Position numbers and translations under genes: made by a program. The notes beneath the pieces are model-generated. The model made no database searches. It saw only the letters and a list, made by a program, of their open reading frames with translations, and was not told where the DNA came from. DNA of 64,000 bases, from contig CAIYWI010000062.1 of NCBI GenBank assembly GCA_903929885.1, positions 1 to 64,000 of the forward strand, written 5' to 3'. Every line of letters begins with the position of its first letter. The stretch's first letter is position 1. This document shows, piece after piece, positions 7,498 through 16,940 of this stretch. This stretch comes from an uncultured Phycisphaerales bacterium (GTDB taxonomy: Bacteria > Planctomycetota > Phycisphaerae > Phycisphaerales > UBA1924).

Positions 7498-9291
7498 TCA
7501 CTTGGGCGAGCTTGGCTGGGCCGGCGCGGCGGGAGCGGCGGGGGTCTCCTTCTTGACCTTGCGCTCGAGCCGCCCGAAGTAGTGCTTCACCGCGTCGTGG
7601 AACTCTCGGGGAATCTGCATCGAGTCCATCGCCTCGGCCGCCTCGCGGCTCCCCGCCTCGACGACCGTCGAGAACTCCGCCGTCGATTCCCCCTTGACCG
7701 CCTCGCCGAAAACCAGGCGGCTGCCGATGATGGCGCCCGCCTGCGTCTGCACCGAGGCCTTCTCCTTCTTGTACTGGATGTCGGTGGCGACGGCTTCGGG
7801 GCTCGCGCCGCCCGAACTCTGGCCGGGGTTGCCGCTGCCCGAACCCTGCTTGCCGGCTGATTCACCGGGCTTCCAGCCGCCGGTCGAGCCCTTGCCTTGG
7901 CCGGCACCCGGGTTGTCGCAATCGCCGCCGAGGCACTCGCCAAGTTCGGCGAGTTGGCTCTTGGCCTGCTCGAGCGCGGCATCGAGATTCTGCATGTCCT
8001 CGGAGAGCATCTCCGATTCCGACAGCTCCTTCTCGAGCGACTCCATGCCATCCTGGCCTTCCTGCTGCAGGCCGTCCTGCGTCATTCCCTGGGCCATCTT
8101 GGACATGCCTTCGCCCATCTTGCCAGCCTTGTCGCACGCCTTGGACGCGGACTTGGCCATCTCGAGCATCTGCTGCTTCTGCTCCTCCGACATCGGCGTC
8201 TGCTCGAGCGCCTTCTTGAGCGCTTCGGGGTCCTTCATCGCCTGCCGCGCGAGTTCCTCGGCGGTTTTCTTGTCGAGCCCTGCCTTCTGCAGGGCCTTGG
8301 CCACCTGCTCGTGGTTCTCCGACAGGTCCTTGAGCTGCTTGGCGAGTTGCTGCATCTGGGCCTTGGCCTTGTTCTTGTCCGCCTCGGACATCGAGCCGTC
8401 GGCCATCTTCGTCGCCAGTTGCTTGAGCTCCTCCTGCGCCTTGTTGAAGTCGCCTCGCGACAGGGCTCGCGAGAACTCGTTGAGCGGGCCGTCACCGGGC
8501 TGCTTGAGTTGACGCATCGCCTCCTTCTGCGCCGCGGCTTGTGCCGCCTTCTCGCCCTCCTTCTCGGCCTGCAGCTTGTCGGTCAGGTCGGTGAGGTTGC
8601 GGATGGCCTCGCGGCGGAGGGAGTCTGGATCCTGGTCCTTGGGTGTCGCCATGTCCGGAGCGGCCTTGTCGCCTTCGGCGGGCTTCTCGGGCAGTTGGAT
8701 GTTCGCTTTGGCCAGGGCGGCCTTGATCTCCTGTTCCTTGCGTTCGAGGTCGGCCTTCACCTCGGCCACCGCTTGGAGTTTCTGGTCCTGGGCCACTTGT
8801 TCGGCCCGCGTGCCCAGCAGGTCCATCGGCGTCATGAACGCGGCGACGAGCGCAAGCACCATGCCCAGCGCAAGCGGCACTGGCCAGAGTCGGGGCGCGG
8901 CGATCGGCAGGGCATCGCCCACGCGAACGGTTTTCGCGACCGTCGCCGCGTCCTCGACGACGGCCTTTGACCATGGATCATCGCTCGCACCCAGGCACAC
9001 CGCCGTGCTGAGCGATTCCTTCAACCCCGCACGCTCGTCAACCACCCTCGCCACGGACAGCGAGCCGCGTCTGGACGCGATGCTCCAGACCAGCCCCGCG
9101 GCCAGCCACGCCCCCGCCGAAGCCCACGCGATGGTCCGCCACGGCAGCGACCACGCGAAGAGTCGATCGGCGATCAGGGCCGCCAGCAGCAGCGTGAGCA
9201 CGGCGCACGCGACCAGCGTCAGCGTGCGGAGCGTGTCCGCCAGCCAAAGTCGACGCGAGGCCTGTCCAAGCACCTGCCTGATCTCGTCCAT
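7498..9291 (-). CDS. Large membrane protein with Gln/Lys/Ala-rich coiled coil
   Basis: The 597-residue product has two adjacent membrane segments at about residues 23-45 and 52-70 and a third near 130-150. A cytoplasmic loop with ERAGLKESLSTA lies between them. Residues 170-450 are highly charged and Gln-, Lys-, Met- and Ala-rich, with strong coiled-coil character (KAQEELKQLATKMADGS and similar). A Gly/Ser-rich linker follows at about 460-500, then a compact C-terminal domain ending in a Pro/Ala tail. The plan resembles DUF4175-like planctomycete proteins, but no enzymatic motif is visible. A GGAG sequence 9 nt before ATG 9291 supports the start. It converges with ribF, 16 nt apart. Confidence 0.82.
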   Translation of the reverse strand: MDEIRQVLGQASRRLWLADTLRTLTLVACAVLTLLLAALIADRLFAWSLPWRTIAWASAGAWLAAGLVWSIASRRGSLSVARVVDERAGLKESLSTAVCLGASDDPWSKAVVEDAATVAKTVRVGDALPIAAPRLWPVPLALGMVLALVAAFMTPMDLLGTRAEQVAQDQKLQAVAEVKADLERKEQEIKAALAKANIQLPEKPAEGDKAAPDMATPKDQDPDSLRREAIRNLTDLTDKLQAEKEGEKAAQAAAQKEAMRQLKQPGDGPLNEFSRALSRGDFNKAQEELKQLATKMADGSMSEADKNKAKAQMQQLAKQLKDLSENHEQVAKALQKAGLDKKTAEELARQAMKDPEALKKALEQTPMSEEQKQQMLEMAKSASKACDKAGKMGEGMSKMAQGMTQDGLQQEGQDGMESLEKELSESEMLSEDMQNLDAALEQAKSQLAELGECLGGDCDNPGAGQGKGSTGGWKPGESAGKQGSGSGNPGQSSGGASPEAVATDIQYKKEKASVQTQAGAIIGSRLVFGEAVKGESTAEFSTVVEAGSREAAEAMDSMQIPREFHDAVKHYFGRLERKVKKETPAAPAAPAQPSSPK

Positions 9292-9468
9292 GGCGTTTCA
9301 CTCCGCGACGGTGGGCGACGTGGGCTCACCTGCCGAAACCCTATCGGTCCAAGGCGGGGGCCACCTCCTGCCGCCAATGGTACGGACGAGGCTGCCGGTC
9401 GGGTTCATCCGTCCGCGGCGACACCGGGGATGCGGTGCGGGGCCTTTGGGTCGCCTGATCGGGGCTTC

Positions 9469-9474
9469 TATCAT
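9469..9474 (+). promoter_or_regulatory. TANNNT -10 element before the small gene at 9484
   Basis: TATCAT ends 9 nt before ATG 9484, and no Shine-Dalgarno sequence is present. This fits a nearly leaderless transcript. Confidence 0.4.
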
Positions 9475-9483
9475 TGTCCCACG

Positions 9484-9726
9484 ATGTCCGGACGGGCAGA
9501 CAAGTCCATCATGCGATCGCTCGGGGAGTTCTGCGGCCACGTGCTCAAGGGCGTCCGAACCGACCCCGCCGCGCCGGTCGCACGGTCCACCCGTGTCGCT
9601 CGCGAGCGCGTCGAGGAGGAACTGCGCGACACGCCTGCCGGAAAGATCGTGCTTCGGCGCACCGTGATCGAGGAGATCGTGTTGCCGGAAGGGCGCGACG
9701 GGCCCGCGGGCACGGCCGGTCGCTGA
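9484..9726 (+). CDS. Small hypothetical protein
   Basis: This 80-residue protein has an N-terminal segment MRSLGEFCGHVLKGVRTDP after about nine residues. A charged stretch (RVARERVEEELRDTP) follows, and the C terminus is GKIVLRRTVIEEIVL, which should form a beta strand. There is no signal peptide or membrane segment. I did not recognise a named family, though a layout of helix, charged linker and LRRTxIEEI looks like a small conserved protein rather than chance. The frame is also open further up, but ATG 9484 sits just after a TATCAT element and starts the protein-like part. It lies 49 nt upstream of pdxJ on the same strand. Confidence 0.62.
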   Translation: MSGRADKSIMRSLGEFCGHVLKGVRTDPAAPVARSTRVARERVEEELRDTPAGKIVLRRTVIEEIVLPEGRDGPAGTAGR

Positions 9727-9761
9727 GCCCTGCGGACGGGACGTTCGCCGACGTGCGGGAC

Positions 9762-9767
9762 TATTCT
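9762..9767 (+). promoter_or_regulatory. TANNNT -10 element at the pdxJ start (leaderless candidate)
   Basis: TATTCT ends 8 nt before the pdxJ ATG, which has no Shine-Dalgarno sequence. Confidence 0.45.
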
Positions 9768-9775
9768 CCACTCCC

Positions 9776-10597
9776 ATGGCGTTGCTCTCGGTCAACATCG
9801 ATCACGTCGCGACGGTGCGGCAGGCGAGGTATCGCCAGACCGGCCACTACGGCGAGCCGGACGTGGCGAGAATCGTCTCCGATGTCGAAATCGCCGGCGC
9901 CGACGGCATCACCGTCCATCTCCGCGAGGATCGTCGCCACATCACCGATCGCGACGTCGACGTGCTTCGCGGCCTGGTCCGCGTCAAGTTCAACCTCGAG
10001 ATGGCCGCGACCGACGAAATGGTGTCCATCGCTGCGCGTGTTCGCCCCCATTCGGCGATGCTGGTTCCCGAGGGACGCAACGAGGTGACCACCGAGGGGG
10101 GGCTCGACGTCGCCGGCCAGCGGGCCCGTCTCGCAGCGGTCGTCGGCTCGCTCAAGCGGGCGGGGTGCGTCGTCTCGGCCTTCATCAACGCCGACCCGCT
10201 GCAGATCGATGCCGCCGCGGATGTGGGGTTCGACGTCTGCGAGGTTCACACGGGCCCGTACGCCGAGGCCTTCCTTGCGTGCGGGGGCGACGATCGCGAT
10301 CCGCTGCTGGCCTCCCGGCGACAACTCGTCCAAGCCGCGGGCGAACGCATCCTGCATCGGGGCATGCGATTCAACGCCGGTCATGCCCTCAACTACGCCA
10401 ACGTCGAATGGATCGCTTCGCTCCCCGGACTCGGCGAACTTCACATCGGCCACGCGATCGTGGCCCGCGCGATGCATTGCGGCATGGGCGAGGCCGTTCG
10501 CGAGATGAAGCGGACCATCCTGGCCGGACTCGTCGCATCGCATGCCCGTCGCCGGGCCGACGGAGACGAATCCGAGCGTTCGGGAGGGCCTGCGTGA
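9776..10597 (+). CDS. pdxJ: Pyridoxine 5'-phosphate synthase
   Basis: PdxJ condenses 1-deoxy-D-xylulose 5-phosphate with 3-amino-2-oxopropyl phosphate to form pyridoxine 5'-phosphate, so this organism has the DXP-dependent vitamin B6 route. The 273-residue TIM barrel opens with LSVNIDHVATVRQAR. It continues with GADGITVHLREDRRHITDRD, KFNLEMAAT, LVPEGRNEVTTEGGLDV and the C-terminal GLGELHIGHAIVARA. All are hallmark segments. The last 15 residues form a hydrophilic tail. The start at 9776 agrees exactly with the family N terminus. Confidence 0.97.
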   Translation: MALLSVNIDHVATVRQARYRQTGHYGEPDVARIVSDVEIAGADGITVHLREDRRHITDRDVDVLRGLVRVKFNLEMAATDEMVSIAARVRPHSAMLVPEGRNEVTTEGGLDVAGQRARLAAVVGSLKRAGCVVSAFINADPLQIDAAADVGFDVCEVHTGPYAEAFLACGGDDRDPLLASRRQLVQAAGERILHRGMRFNAGHALNYANVEWIASLPGLGELHIGHAIVARAMHCGMGEAVREMKRTILAGLVASHARRRADGDESERSGGPA

Positions 10598-10644
10598 GAC
10601 AGGCGACCGTCGATCGTTCGCATCGCTGACGTCCGAGGAAGTGC

Positions 10645-12045
10645 ATGGCCGAATCGTTGAGCAAGGACATCATCGTCGATCAGGAGGGCGCCCTCCGCTT
10701 CCTCGCCTCGCGATTGAACGTCGAGACCAGTTCGCCGTCGTCGATCGACCGGACGAGGGTCTTCACGCTCGACCGCATGCGATCGCTGCTCGAGGCGATG
10801 GGCCGGCCGCACCTGTCGTATCCGGTGGTGCACGTGGCGGGCAGCAAGGGCAAGGGGAGCGTCTGCGAGATGATCGCTTCGGGCCTGATCGGGGCGGGGG
10901 TTCGCACGGGGCTCTACACCTCGCCTCACCTTCAGCGGATCAACGAGCGGATCCGCGTCGGCGGCGTCGAGATCGAGCCGGTCCGCTTCACCGAGCTCGT
11001 CCGCGACGTCGTCACGCACGCGTCGAAGATCGAGCGGCCCGACGACCCGTGCACGTACTTCGAGTTGCTGACCGCCGTGGCCTTTGCACACTTCGCGGCC
11101 GAGCGCGTCGAGGTGGCGGTGATCGAGGTGGGGCTCGGCGGCCGCGACGACGCCACCAACGTCGTCCAGCCAGCGATCTGCGTGCTCGGCGCGATTCAGC
11201 TCGAGCACACGCAACTGCTGGGCGACACGCTCGCCGCCATTGCCGCCGTGAAGGCGGGAATCATCAAGAAGGGCGTGCCGGTGGTGACGCTGCCGCAGGA
11301 TCCGGCCGTCGCCGAGGTCATCGCCTCCAGCGCCGCCTCGGTCAATGCGCCGCTCCGCGTGGTGGGGGGGCCGACCGTCGAGTATTCGCACAGGTTCGGT
11401 CTGCCCGACGGCGGACCGTCGAGGACCATGCGAGTCACGCTCAAGGCCGACGGTCTCCAGTGGCTCCACGTCGAGGTGCCATTGGCCGGCGAGCATCAGG
11501 CGTGGAACTGCGGGCTTGCGCTGGCCGCCATCGGGCTGCTCCGCGCCCGAGGGCTGAAGGTGGAGTTGGACGCGGTCGCCAAGGGGATTGCCGCCACCCC
11601 CTTGCGGGGCCGACTCGAGTGGGCGCAGGTCGGCGATGCGGCGGCGGCGAGAAAGGTCGCCCTTGACGTGGCCCACACGCCCGACTCGATGGCGGCGTTG
11701 ATGCGGACGCTCGCAGTGGTCTCGACGCACGAGTCGCTCGTGTGCATCGTCGGGCTTGCCGCCGACAAGGACATCGACGGGATCCTCCGGGCCGTCGCGG
11801 GCGGCGCGGACAAGGTCTTCTTCACCCGGGGCCCGGGCCATCGGCGTGGGGCGGATCCCGACGACATGCTCCGCCGCTACGAAAGCGTCGGCGGCGGCAT
11901 GGCGCAGAGCGTCCCCGATTTCGAGGAGTGCTTCGATGCGGCGGTGCGATCCGCCGGCCCGCGTGATGTCGTCGTGGTCACGGGATCCAACGTCATGGTC
12001 GGTGCGGCGCGAACCTTGATGGCTCGCCGCTCGAATCGGGGATGA
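10645..12045 (+). CDS. folC: Dihydrofolate synthase / folylpolyglutamate synthase
   Basis: FolC ligates glutamate to dihydropteroate and extends the polyglutamate tail of folates. The Mur-ligase-like 466-residue protein has the P-loop VAGSKGKGSVCEMI at about residues 60-73, then GLYTSPHLQRINERI and YFELLTAVAF. These are followed by EVGLGGRDDATN and the C-terminal DVAHTPDSMAAL. It is about 40 residues longer than E. coli FolC, partly from an N-terminal helix. GAGGA 5 nt upstream supports ATG 10645. It lies 47 nt after pdxJ. A second folate gene, the formyl-THF cyclo-ligase, is at 16937. Confidence 0.95.
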   Translation: MAESLSKDIIVDQEGALRFLASRLNVETSSPSSIDRTRVFTLDRMRSLLEAMGRPHLSYPVVHVAGSKGKGSVCEMIASGLIGAGVRTGLYTSPHLQRINERIRVGGVEIEPVRFTELVRDVVTHASKIERPDDPCTYFELLTAVAFAHFAAERVEVAVIEVGLGGRDDATNVVQPAICVLGAIQLEHTQLLGDTLAAIAAVKAGIIKKGVPVVTLPQDPAVAEVIASSAASVNAPLRVVGGPTVEYSHRFGLPDGGPSRTMRVTLKADGLQWLHVEVPLAGEHQAWNCGLALAAIGLLRARGLKVELDAVAKGIAATPLRGRLEWAQVGDAAAARKVALDVAHTPDSMAALMRTLAVVSTHESLVCIVGLAADKDIDGILRAVAGGADKVFFTRGPGHRRGADPDDMLRRYESVGGGMAQSVPDFEECFDAAVRSAGPRDVVVVTGSNVMVGAARTLMARRSNRG

Positions 12046-12117
12046 GTCTCGGGCGGCACCGCTCCCGTCGGACCGATACACCAGAGACCGTTCACCACCC
12101 GCCCTCGGAGCGAGCCC

Positions 12118-14766
12118 ATGCCGCCCCTCTTCCCGTCCGTCCTGCTCGCCGCGTTGGTGGCGGCTTTCGCTCGTCCGGCCATGCCGGCCGCCCCGCAACC
12201 CTCCGATCCGTCGCCTCCGGCGGCGATCGAGAGCGGCGACGAGGTGAAGACCTTTCCGGCGCCCGAACTCTCGGCGGCCGTCAAGGCCCTGATCGACGCG
12301 CCGTATCTCTCCGACGCCGAGCGGGCGGCCGCTCGCGTTCGTCACGGCCTTTGGACGGAGGCCGACCTCGCCCAACCGGCCCTGAGGGCCCGCACCGCCG
12401 TGATCCGGGGCGATTGGCTCGACCCCGCGCTCGTCGACGCCGCGGCCGACCCGATCGACCGCGCCGAGGCGATGGTCCGCGTCGGTCGCATGACCGAGGC
12501 CATCGAGACGCTGGCCGGAGTCGCGAGCCTTCGGGCCTCGCGGGTTCGCGCCGAGGCGATGCTCGACGGGGGCCGCATTCCCGACGCCGTCGCGGCGTTG
12601 GAGCAGGCGGTCAACCTCGTCACCGGCGCGGAACCCCCGCGCGACGGCGACGAACTGGCCGAGGGCGTTCGCTGCGCCTTGCTGCTGTCGCGATGGAAGC
12701 CCGAATCGGCCCCGTCGCACCAGCGGATGCTCGAGTTGCTCGGCAAGGCCCGCGATGAACTGGATCGCGTGTCGTGGCGTGCCAACCTCGTCGAGGCGAT
12801 GCTGCTGTACGAGAAGGACTGGTTCGAGGAGGTCTCGAAGGCGGTCGAGACCGTCCTGACGCTCAACCCTTCCTGCGCCGATGCCTACTGGCTCTATGGG
12901 CAGATGTGCGTCGACACCTTCGATTTTCCCAGGGCCGAGCGGATCGCGGCCAAACTCGATGCGTTGAGTGCGCCCTCGCCCTCCATGCACGCCGCGTGCA
13001 TCCGTTCATACGTTCGCCAGCGACAGAACGAGGGCGACGCGGCGTTGTCGCAACTCGAGGCCGCCCTGGCAGCCTATCCGAGCTCGCGGCTGTTGCTGGG
13101 ACACCGCGCCGCGAGCGTGGCCACTCAGTTCGACTTCGAGCAGGTCGATCGGCTGCTCGACTCGTACGTCGCCGAGGCGTCGGGATCGCCCCTGGCGCAC
13201 TTCCTGGTTGGTCGGGCCATGTCGGGATCGAGGCAGTACGCCCAAGCGGCGTCGTACCTGGCGAAGGCGGCCGAGATGGCCCCGTCGTGGGCCGAGCCGA
13301 CCGTGGAACTGGGGCTGTGCGAAATGCAGGCGGGTCGCGACCAGGCCGCGACGGTCGCGCTCGAGCGGGCCGTGAAACTCGACCCGCTGCACAAGCGGGC
13401 CGCCAACAGTCTCACCCTGCTCCGCGAACTCGCGGGCTTCGTCTCGGTCGCGAGCGACCACTTCGTGGTGCGATGCAAGCCGGGCATCGACGAACTCGTC
13501 GCCCGCGAGATGCTCGGACCGCTGGAGGACATCTTCCGCCGAGTGACCGGCAACGGTCCCGGCGGGATCGATCACGTGCCCGCGGGCCGCACCGTCGTGG
13601 AACTCTACCCGAACCATCGCTGGTTCGGGGTTCGGATCACCGGCATGCCGGCGTTGCACACCATCGCCGCCGCGACCGGGCCCGTCATCGCCATGGAGGC
13701 CCCCCGCGAGGGGCCCGGGCACATGGGCGCCTTCGACTGGCGACGCGTGGTGCAGCATGAATACACCCACACCGTCACCCTCTCTCGCACCAGCAATCGC
13801 CTGCCTCATTGGTTCACGGAGGCGGGCGCGGTGTATCTTGAGGACGCGCCTCGCGACTATTCGACCGTGCGGCTCATGACGATGGCGTTCGAGACCGACC
13901 GCCTCTTCGACCTCGACACCATCAACATCATGTTCGTTCGTCCCAAGCGGCCGACCGATCGATCTCAGGCCTATGCGCAGGGCCACCTGATGTACGAGTA
14001 CATCATCGAGCGGTTCGGCGCGACGAGTCCGCTGCGGCTCATGGATCTCTACGCCAAGGGCGTTCGCGAATCGGCGGCGTTCAAGGAGGTGCTCGGCGTC
14101 GATCGGCCGGAGTTCCTCGCGAGCTTCAGGCAGTGGTTGCAGGGCCGCCTCGAGCAGTGGGGCATGATCCCCACCGAGGCAGCCCCCGGCCTCAAGACGC
14201 TGTTGGAGCGCGATGCCAAGGCCGCGGGAGTCGAGGTCGACGAGGCGGGCGCGACGGCCGCCCAGATCGAGGCCTGGCTCCGCGAGTTTCCGGCCAATCC
14301 GTTCGTGCTCGAGGAGGCCGTCACGCAAGGGCTCAAGGCCTCCGGCGGCAAGCCCGTGCCCGAACTGCTGCCTCTCCTCGAGCGATATGCCTCCGCTCGT
14401 CCGGTCGACCCGATGCCTCACAAGCTGCTGGCGTCGCATCATCTCGGCTCCGCCTCGCCCGAGCGGGCGGTGCCTCACCTCGAGTACCTCGACGCTCGAG
14501 AGCAGCACTCCCCCGGCTTCGCGGCCGAACTCGCCAGACGCCATGCCGCCGCGGGCGACATGACGCGGGCGATCGACAAGGCCACGCGGGCCACGCAGAT
14601 CGCGCCCTACGACGCGTCCTACCGCGAGTTGGCCGCGACCATCGGCCTTCGCGCCGGGGACCGTGCCATGGCCGAGCGACACATCCGCGCGTTGACCGTG
14701 CTCGAACCCGATCGCGAGATCCACAAGCGTCGGCTCGACGCGCTGGCCAAACTCCCGCCCCAGTGA
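12118..14766 (+). CDS. Secreted TPR protein with HExxH metallopeptidase domain (MA clan)
   Basis: The 882-residue protein begins with a signal peptide (FPSVLLAALVAAFA, cleavage likely near residue 25). About 400 residues of TPR-like helices follow, with units such as DAYWLYGQMCVDTFDFPRAE and AEPTVELGLCEMQAGRDQAA. The peptidase core at about residues 500-620 carries HEYTH near residue 546 and the downstream LPHWFTEAGAVYLED, whose Glu is the expected third zinc ligand of a gluzincin. Further TPR-like helices close the protein. I infer a periplasmic or surface protease; substrates are unknown. GGAG 8 nt before the ATG supports the start. Confidence 0.9.
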   Translation: MPPLFPSVLLAALVAAFARPAMPAAPQPSDPSPPAAIESGDEVKTFPAPELSAAVKALIDAPYLSDAERAAARVRHGLWTEADLAQPALRARTAVIRGDWLDPALVDAAADPIDRAEAMVRVGRMTEAIETLAGVASLRASRVRAEAMLDGGRIPDAVAALEQAVNLVTGAEPPRDGDELAEGVRCALLLSRWKPESAPSHQRMLELLGKARDELDRVSWRANLVEAMLLYEKDWFEEVSKAVETVLTLNPSCADAYWLYGQMCVDTFDFPRAERIAAKLDALSAPSPSMHAACIRSYVRQRQNEGDAALSQLEAALAAYPSSRLLLGHRAASVATQFDFEQVDRLLDSYVAEASGSPLAHFLVGRAMSGSRQYAQAASYLAKAAEMAPSWAEPTVELGLCEMQAGRDQAATVALERAVKLDPLHKRAANSLTLLRELAGFVSVASDHFVVRCKPGIDELVAREMLGPLEDIFRRVTGNGPGGIDHVPAGRTVVELYPNHRWFGVRITGMPALHTIAAATGPVIAMEAPREGPGHMGAFDWRRVVQHEYTHTVTLSRTSNRLPHWFTEAGAVYLEDAPRDYSTVRLMTMAFETDRLFDLDTINIMFVRPKRPTDRSQAYAQGHLMYEYIIERFGATSPLRLMDLYAKGVRESAAFKEVLGVDRPEFLASFRQWLQGRLEQWGMIPTEAAPGLKTLLERDAKAAGVEVDEAGATAAQIEAWLREFPANPFVLEEAVTQGLKASGGKPVPELLPLLERYASARPVDPMPHKLLASHHLGSASPERAVPHLEYLDAREQHSPGFAAELARRHAAAGDMTRAIDKATRATQIAPYDASYRELAATIGLRAGDRAMAERHIRALTVLEPDREIHKRRLDALAKLPPQ

Positions 14767-14791
14767 CGCGGACGCCGCTCGGGATGCAGGT

Positions 14792-15523
14792 TCAGGCCGG
14801 CGGCGGCTCATCGGGCCAGCCGCTCGTGGCGAGGAACCACGCCCGCAACTCGCCCACGATGGCCTCGGGCTTCGCCCGGCGGTCGAAGCGCATGATCGGA
14901 CCGAGGGTGATCGACGCGCGGCTCGAACGCCACAGGCTCTGCCACGCCTCAGGCGCCTGCGGCGTCCCGGTGATGAAGACGGGAAGCACCGGTGCCCCCG
15001 TCTTGGCGATGACCAGGCCCGCCCCCGGCATGAAGGCGCGAAGACGGCCGGGCGGTCGCTCGATGCCTCCTTCGGGAAAGATGCCAAGCACGCCGCCGGT
15101 CTCGACGTGACGGATCGCCTCCCGAAGGCTCCTCGTGTCGGCGCGGGCCTTGGCGTCGACGCCGATGATCGCCAGCCATGCCCACACCCGTTCGCAGGCG
15201 GGGAGCATCATGTCACGGGCCATCATCCAGCGAATCTCGGGAGTCACCACCGCCTGCGCCAGCAGTGGATCCACGCCGGCCGTGTGGTTGCAGACCACGA
15301 TCAGCGGTCCGGCGCTCGGCACGTGGGCGCGATCGACCCGCCCGCGACTGATGCCGTGCATCACGCGGGCGTAGACCTGCACGAAGCGGTAGACGACGCC
15401 GGTGAAGAGGTCGCCGTCGCGGGGCGTTCCGGTGGTGAGCCAGCGAGTCAGGGCCGCCAGGGCGAGCCACGCGGCGGCGAGCAGGATGATCGACCACGTC
15501 GGCACGCGGTCCAAGGTTAGCAC
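14792..15523 (-). CDS. plsC: 1-acyl-sn-glycerol-3-phosphate acyltransferase family protein
   Basis: PlsC-type enzymes acylate lysophosphatidic acid to phosphatidic acid at the inner membrane, and CdsA, also in this window (56935), would use the product. The 243-residue protein has an N-terminal membrane segment (IILLAAAWLALAAL) and the acyltransferase boxes CNHTAGVDPLL (H-x4-D), EGGIERPPGRLRAFMPGAG (block III) and APVLPVFITGTP (block IV). Chemistry on another lysolipid is possible. It starts with GTG at 15523 and converges on the metallopeptidase gene with a 25-nt gap. The rarA start is only 49 nt away on the opposite strand. Confidence 0.9.
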   Translation of the reverse strand: MLTLDRVPTWSIILLAAAWLALAALTRWLTTGTPRDGDLFTGVVYRFVQVYARVMHGISRGRVDRAHVPSAGPLIVVCNHTAGVDPLLAQAVVTPEIRWMMARDMMLPACERVWAWLAIIGVDAKARADTRSLREAIRHVETGGVLGIFPEGGIERPPGRLRAFMPGAGLVIAKTGAPVLPVFITGTPQAPEAWQSLWRSSRASITLGPIMRFDRRAKPEAIVGELRAWFLATSGWPDEPPPA

Positions 15524-15560
15524 TCACTAAACTGACGATCCACGGCGGGCGGGAGCGTCG

Positions 15561-15566
15561 TACCCT
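15561..15566 (+). promoter_or_regulatory. TANNNT -10 element at the rarA start (leaderless candidate)
   Basis: TACCCT ends 6 nt before ATG 15573 with no Shine-Dalgarno sequence. The spacing is ideal for transcription starting on the A of the start codon. Confidence 0.5.
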
Positions 15567-15572
15567 GCGTGC

Positions 15573-16940
15573 ATGGCAGACCTGTGGCAGGCCAGACGCG
15601 AGGAGGCGAGGCGGACCGCCGCGCCACTGGCCGTGCGCATGCGGCCCGCCTCGCTCGACGAGTTCGTGGGCCAGTCGCACATTCTGGGCCCGGGTCGCCT
15701 TCTGCGGCGCATGCTCGACGCCGACGCCGTCGTGAGCATCATCCTCCACGGGCCGCCCGGCACGGGCAAGACCACGCTGGCCGAACTCATCGCCAAGGCG
15801 GGCAAGCGGTTCCTGGTTCGCGAGAACGCCGCCTCCGTGGGCGTCAAGCGCATCCGCGAGATCGTGGACGAGTCCGCTCGGCGTCTGGAACTCGAGCGCA
15901 AGCGGACGATCCTCTTCCTTGACGAGATCCACCGATTCACCAAGTCGCAGCAGGACGTGCTGCTGAGCGACGTGGAGCGGGGCATCATCACGCTGGTGGG
16001 CGCCACCACCGAGAATCCGCTCTTTGCCGTCAACTCCGCGCTCGTGAGTCGCAGCACGCTCTTCCGCCTCGAGCCCGTGCCCGAGGCGGACATCGTCGTG
16101 GCCCTTCGCCGCGCGGTGGCCGATGCGGCGCGTGGTCTTGGAGGCCTCAAGCTTGACGTCCGCGACGAGGCCTTCGCACTCTGGGCCGCGCGGTGCGACG
16201 GCGATGTGCGCAAGGCCCTCACCGCGCTCGAGGTCGCCGCATTGTCGAGCAAGGCGCCGCCCGCGACCGATCCCGACGCCGCCCCGGCCGTCATCGATCT
16301 GGCCGTCGCCGAGGATTCCATCCAGGCCAAGGCCATCGTGTATGACGCGGGGGGGGATGCCCACTACGACGCGGCGTCGGCGCTCATCAAGTCCGTTCGG
16401 GGCAGCGATCCCGACGCCGCCCTCTACTGGCTGGCCGTCATGCTCGAGGCGGGCGAGGACGTGCGATTCATCGCGAGGCGACTGGCCATTCTCGCCAGCG
16501 AGGACGTCGGCAACGCCGATCCCCGGGGCATCATGGTGGCCGCCGCCGCGTGGGAGCTTGTCGAGCGCATCGGCATGCCCGAGGCGAGGATCACGCTGGC
16601 GCAGGCCGTGACCTACCTCGCGTGCGTGCCCAAGAGCAACGCCAGCTATGTCGCCATCGACGCGGCCTTGGCCGATGTGCGTGAAGGACGCACGGTCCCG
16701 GTCCCGATGCACATCAAGGACTCGAATGTTCGCAAGGCCGCCGCCCGCAGCGCGGGAACCAACGCGGGCGACGCGTACGACTACGCGCACGACCACCCCG
16801 ATGCGTTGGGGCTGCAGGACTACCTCGGGGTCGACCGACGCTACTACGAACCCACCATGCGAGGGGCCGAACGGCAGTTGGCCGAGCACCTCGAGCGGGC
16901 CCGGGCCGCCCGTGCCGCCGCCAAGGAACCCGGCCCATGA
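15573..16940 (+). CDS. rarA: Replication-associated recombination protein A (AAA+ ATPase)
   Basis: RarA (MgsA) acts at stalled replication forks, where it interacts with SSB and clamp-loader-like machinery. The 455-residue protein has MRPASLDEFVGQ near the N terminus and Walker A GPPGTGKTT at residues 60-68. Walker B is FLDEIHRF, sensor 1 is GATTENP, and the C-terminal RarA/WRNIP1 tetramerisation domain follows (KSVRGSDPDAALYWLAVML, ARRLAILASEDVGNADP). Length matches E. coli RarA (447). It overlaps the next gene by 4 nt (ATGA), indicating translational coupling. Confidence 0.96.
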   Translation: MADLWQARREEARRTAAPLAVRMRPASLDEFVGQSHILGPGRLLRRMLDADAVVSIILHGPPGTGKTTLAELIAKAGKRFLVRENAASVGVKRIREIVDESARRLELERKRTILFLDEIHRFTKSQQDVLLSDVERGIITLVGATTENPLFAVNSALVSRSTLFRLEPVPEADIVVALRRAVADAARGLGGLKLDVRDEAFALWAARCDGDVRKALTALEVAALSSKAPPATDPDAAPAVIDLAVAEDSIQAKAIVYDAGGDAHYDAASALIKSVRGSDPDAALYWLAVMLEAGEDVRFIARRLAILASEDVGNADPRGIMVAAAAWELVERIGMPEARITLAQAVTYLACVPKSNASYVAIDAALADVREGRTVPVPMHIKDSNVRKAAARSAGTNAGDAYDYAHDHPDALGLQDYLGVDRRYYEPTMRGAERQLAEHLERARAARAAAKEPGP

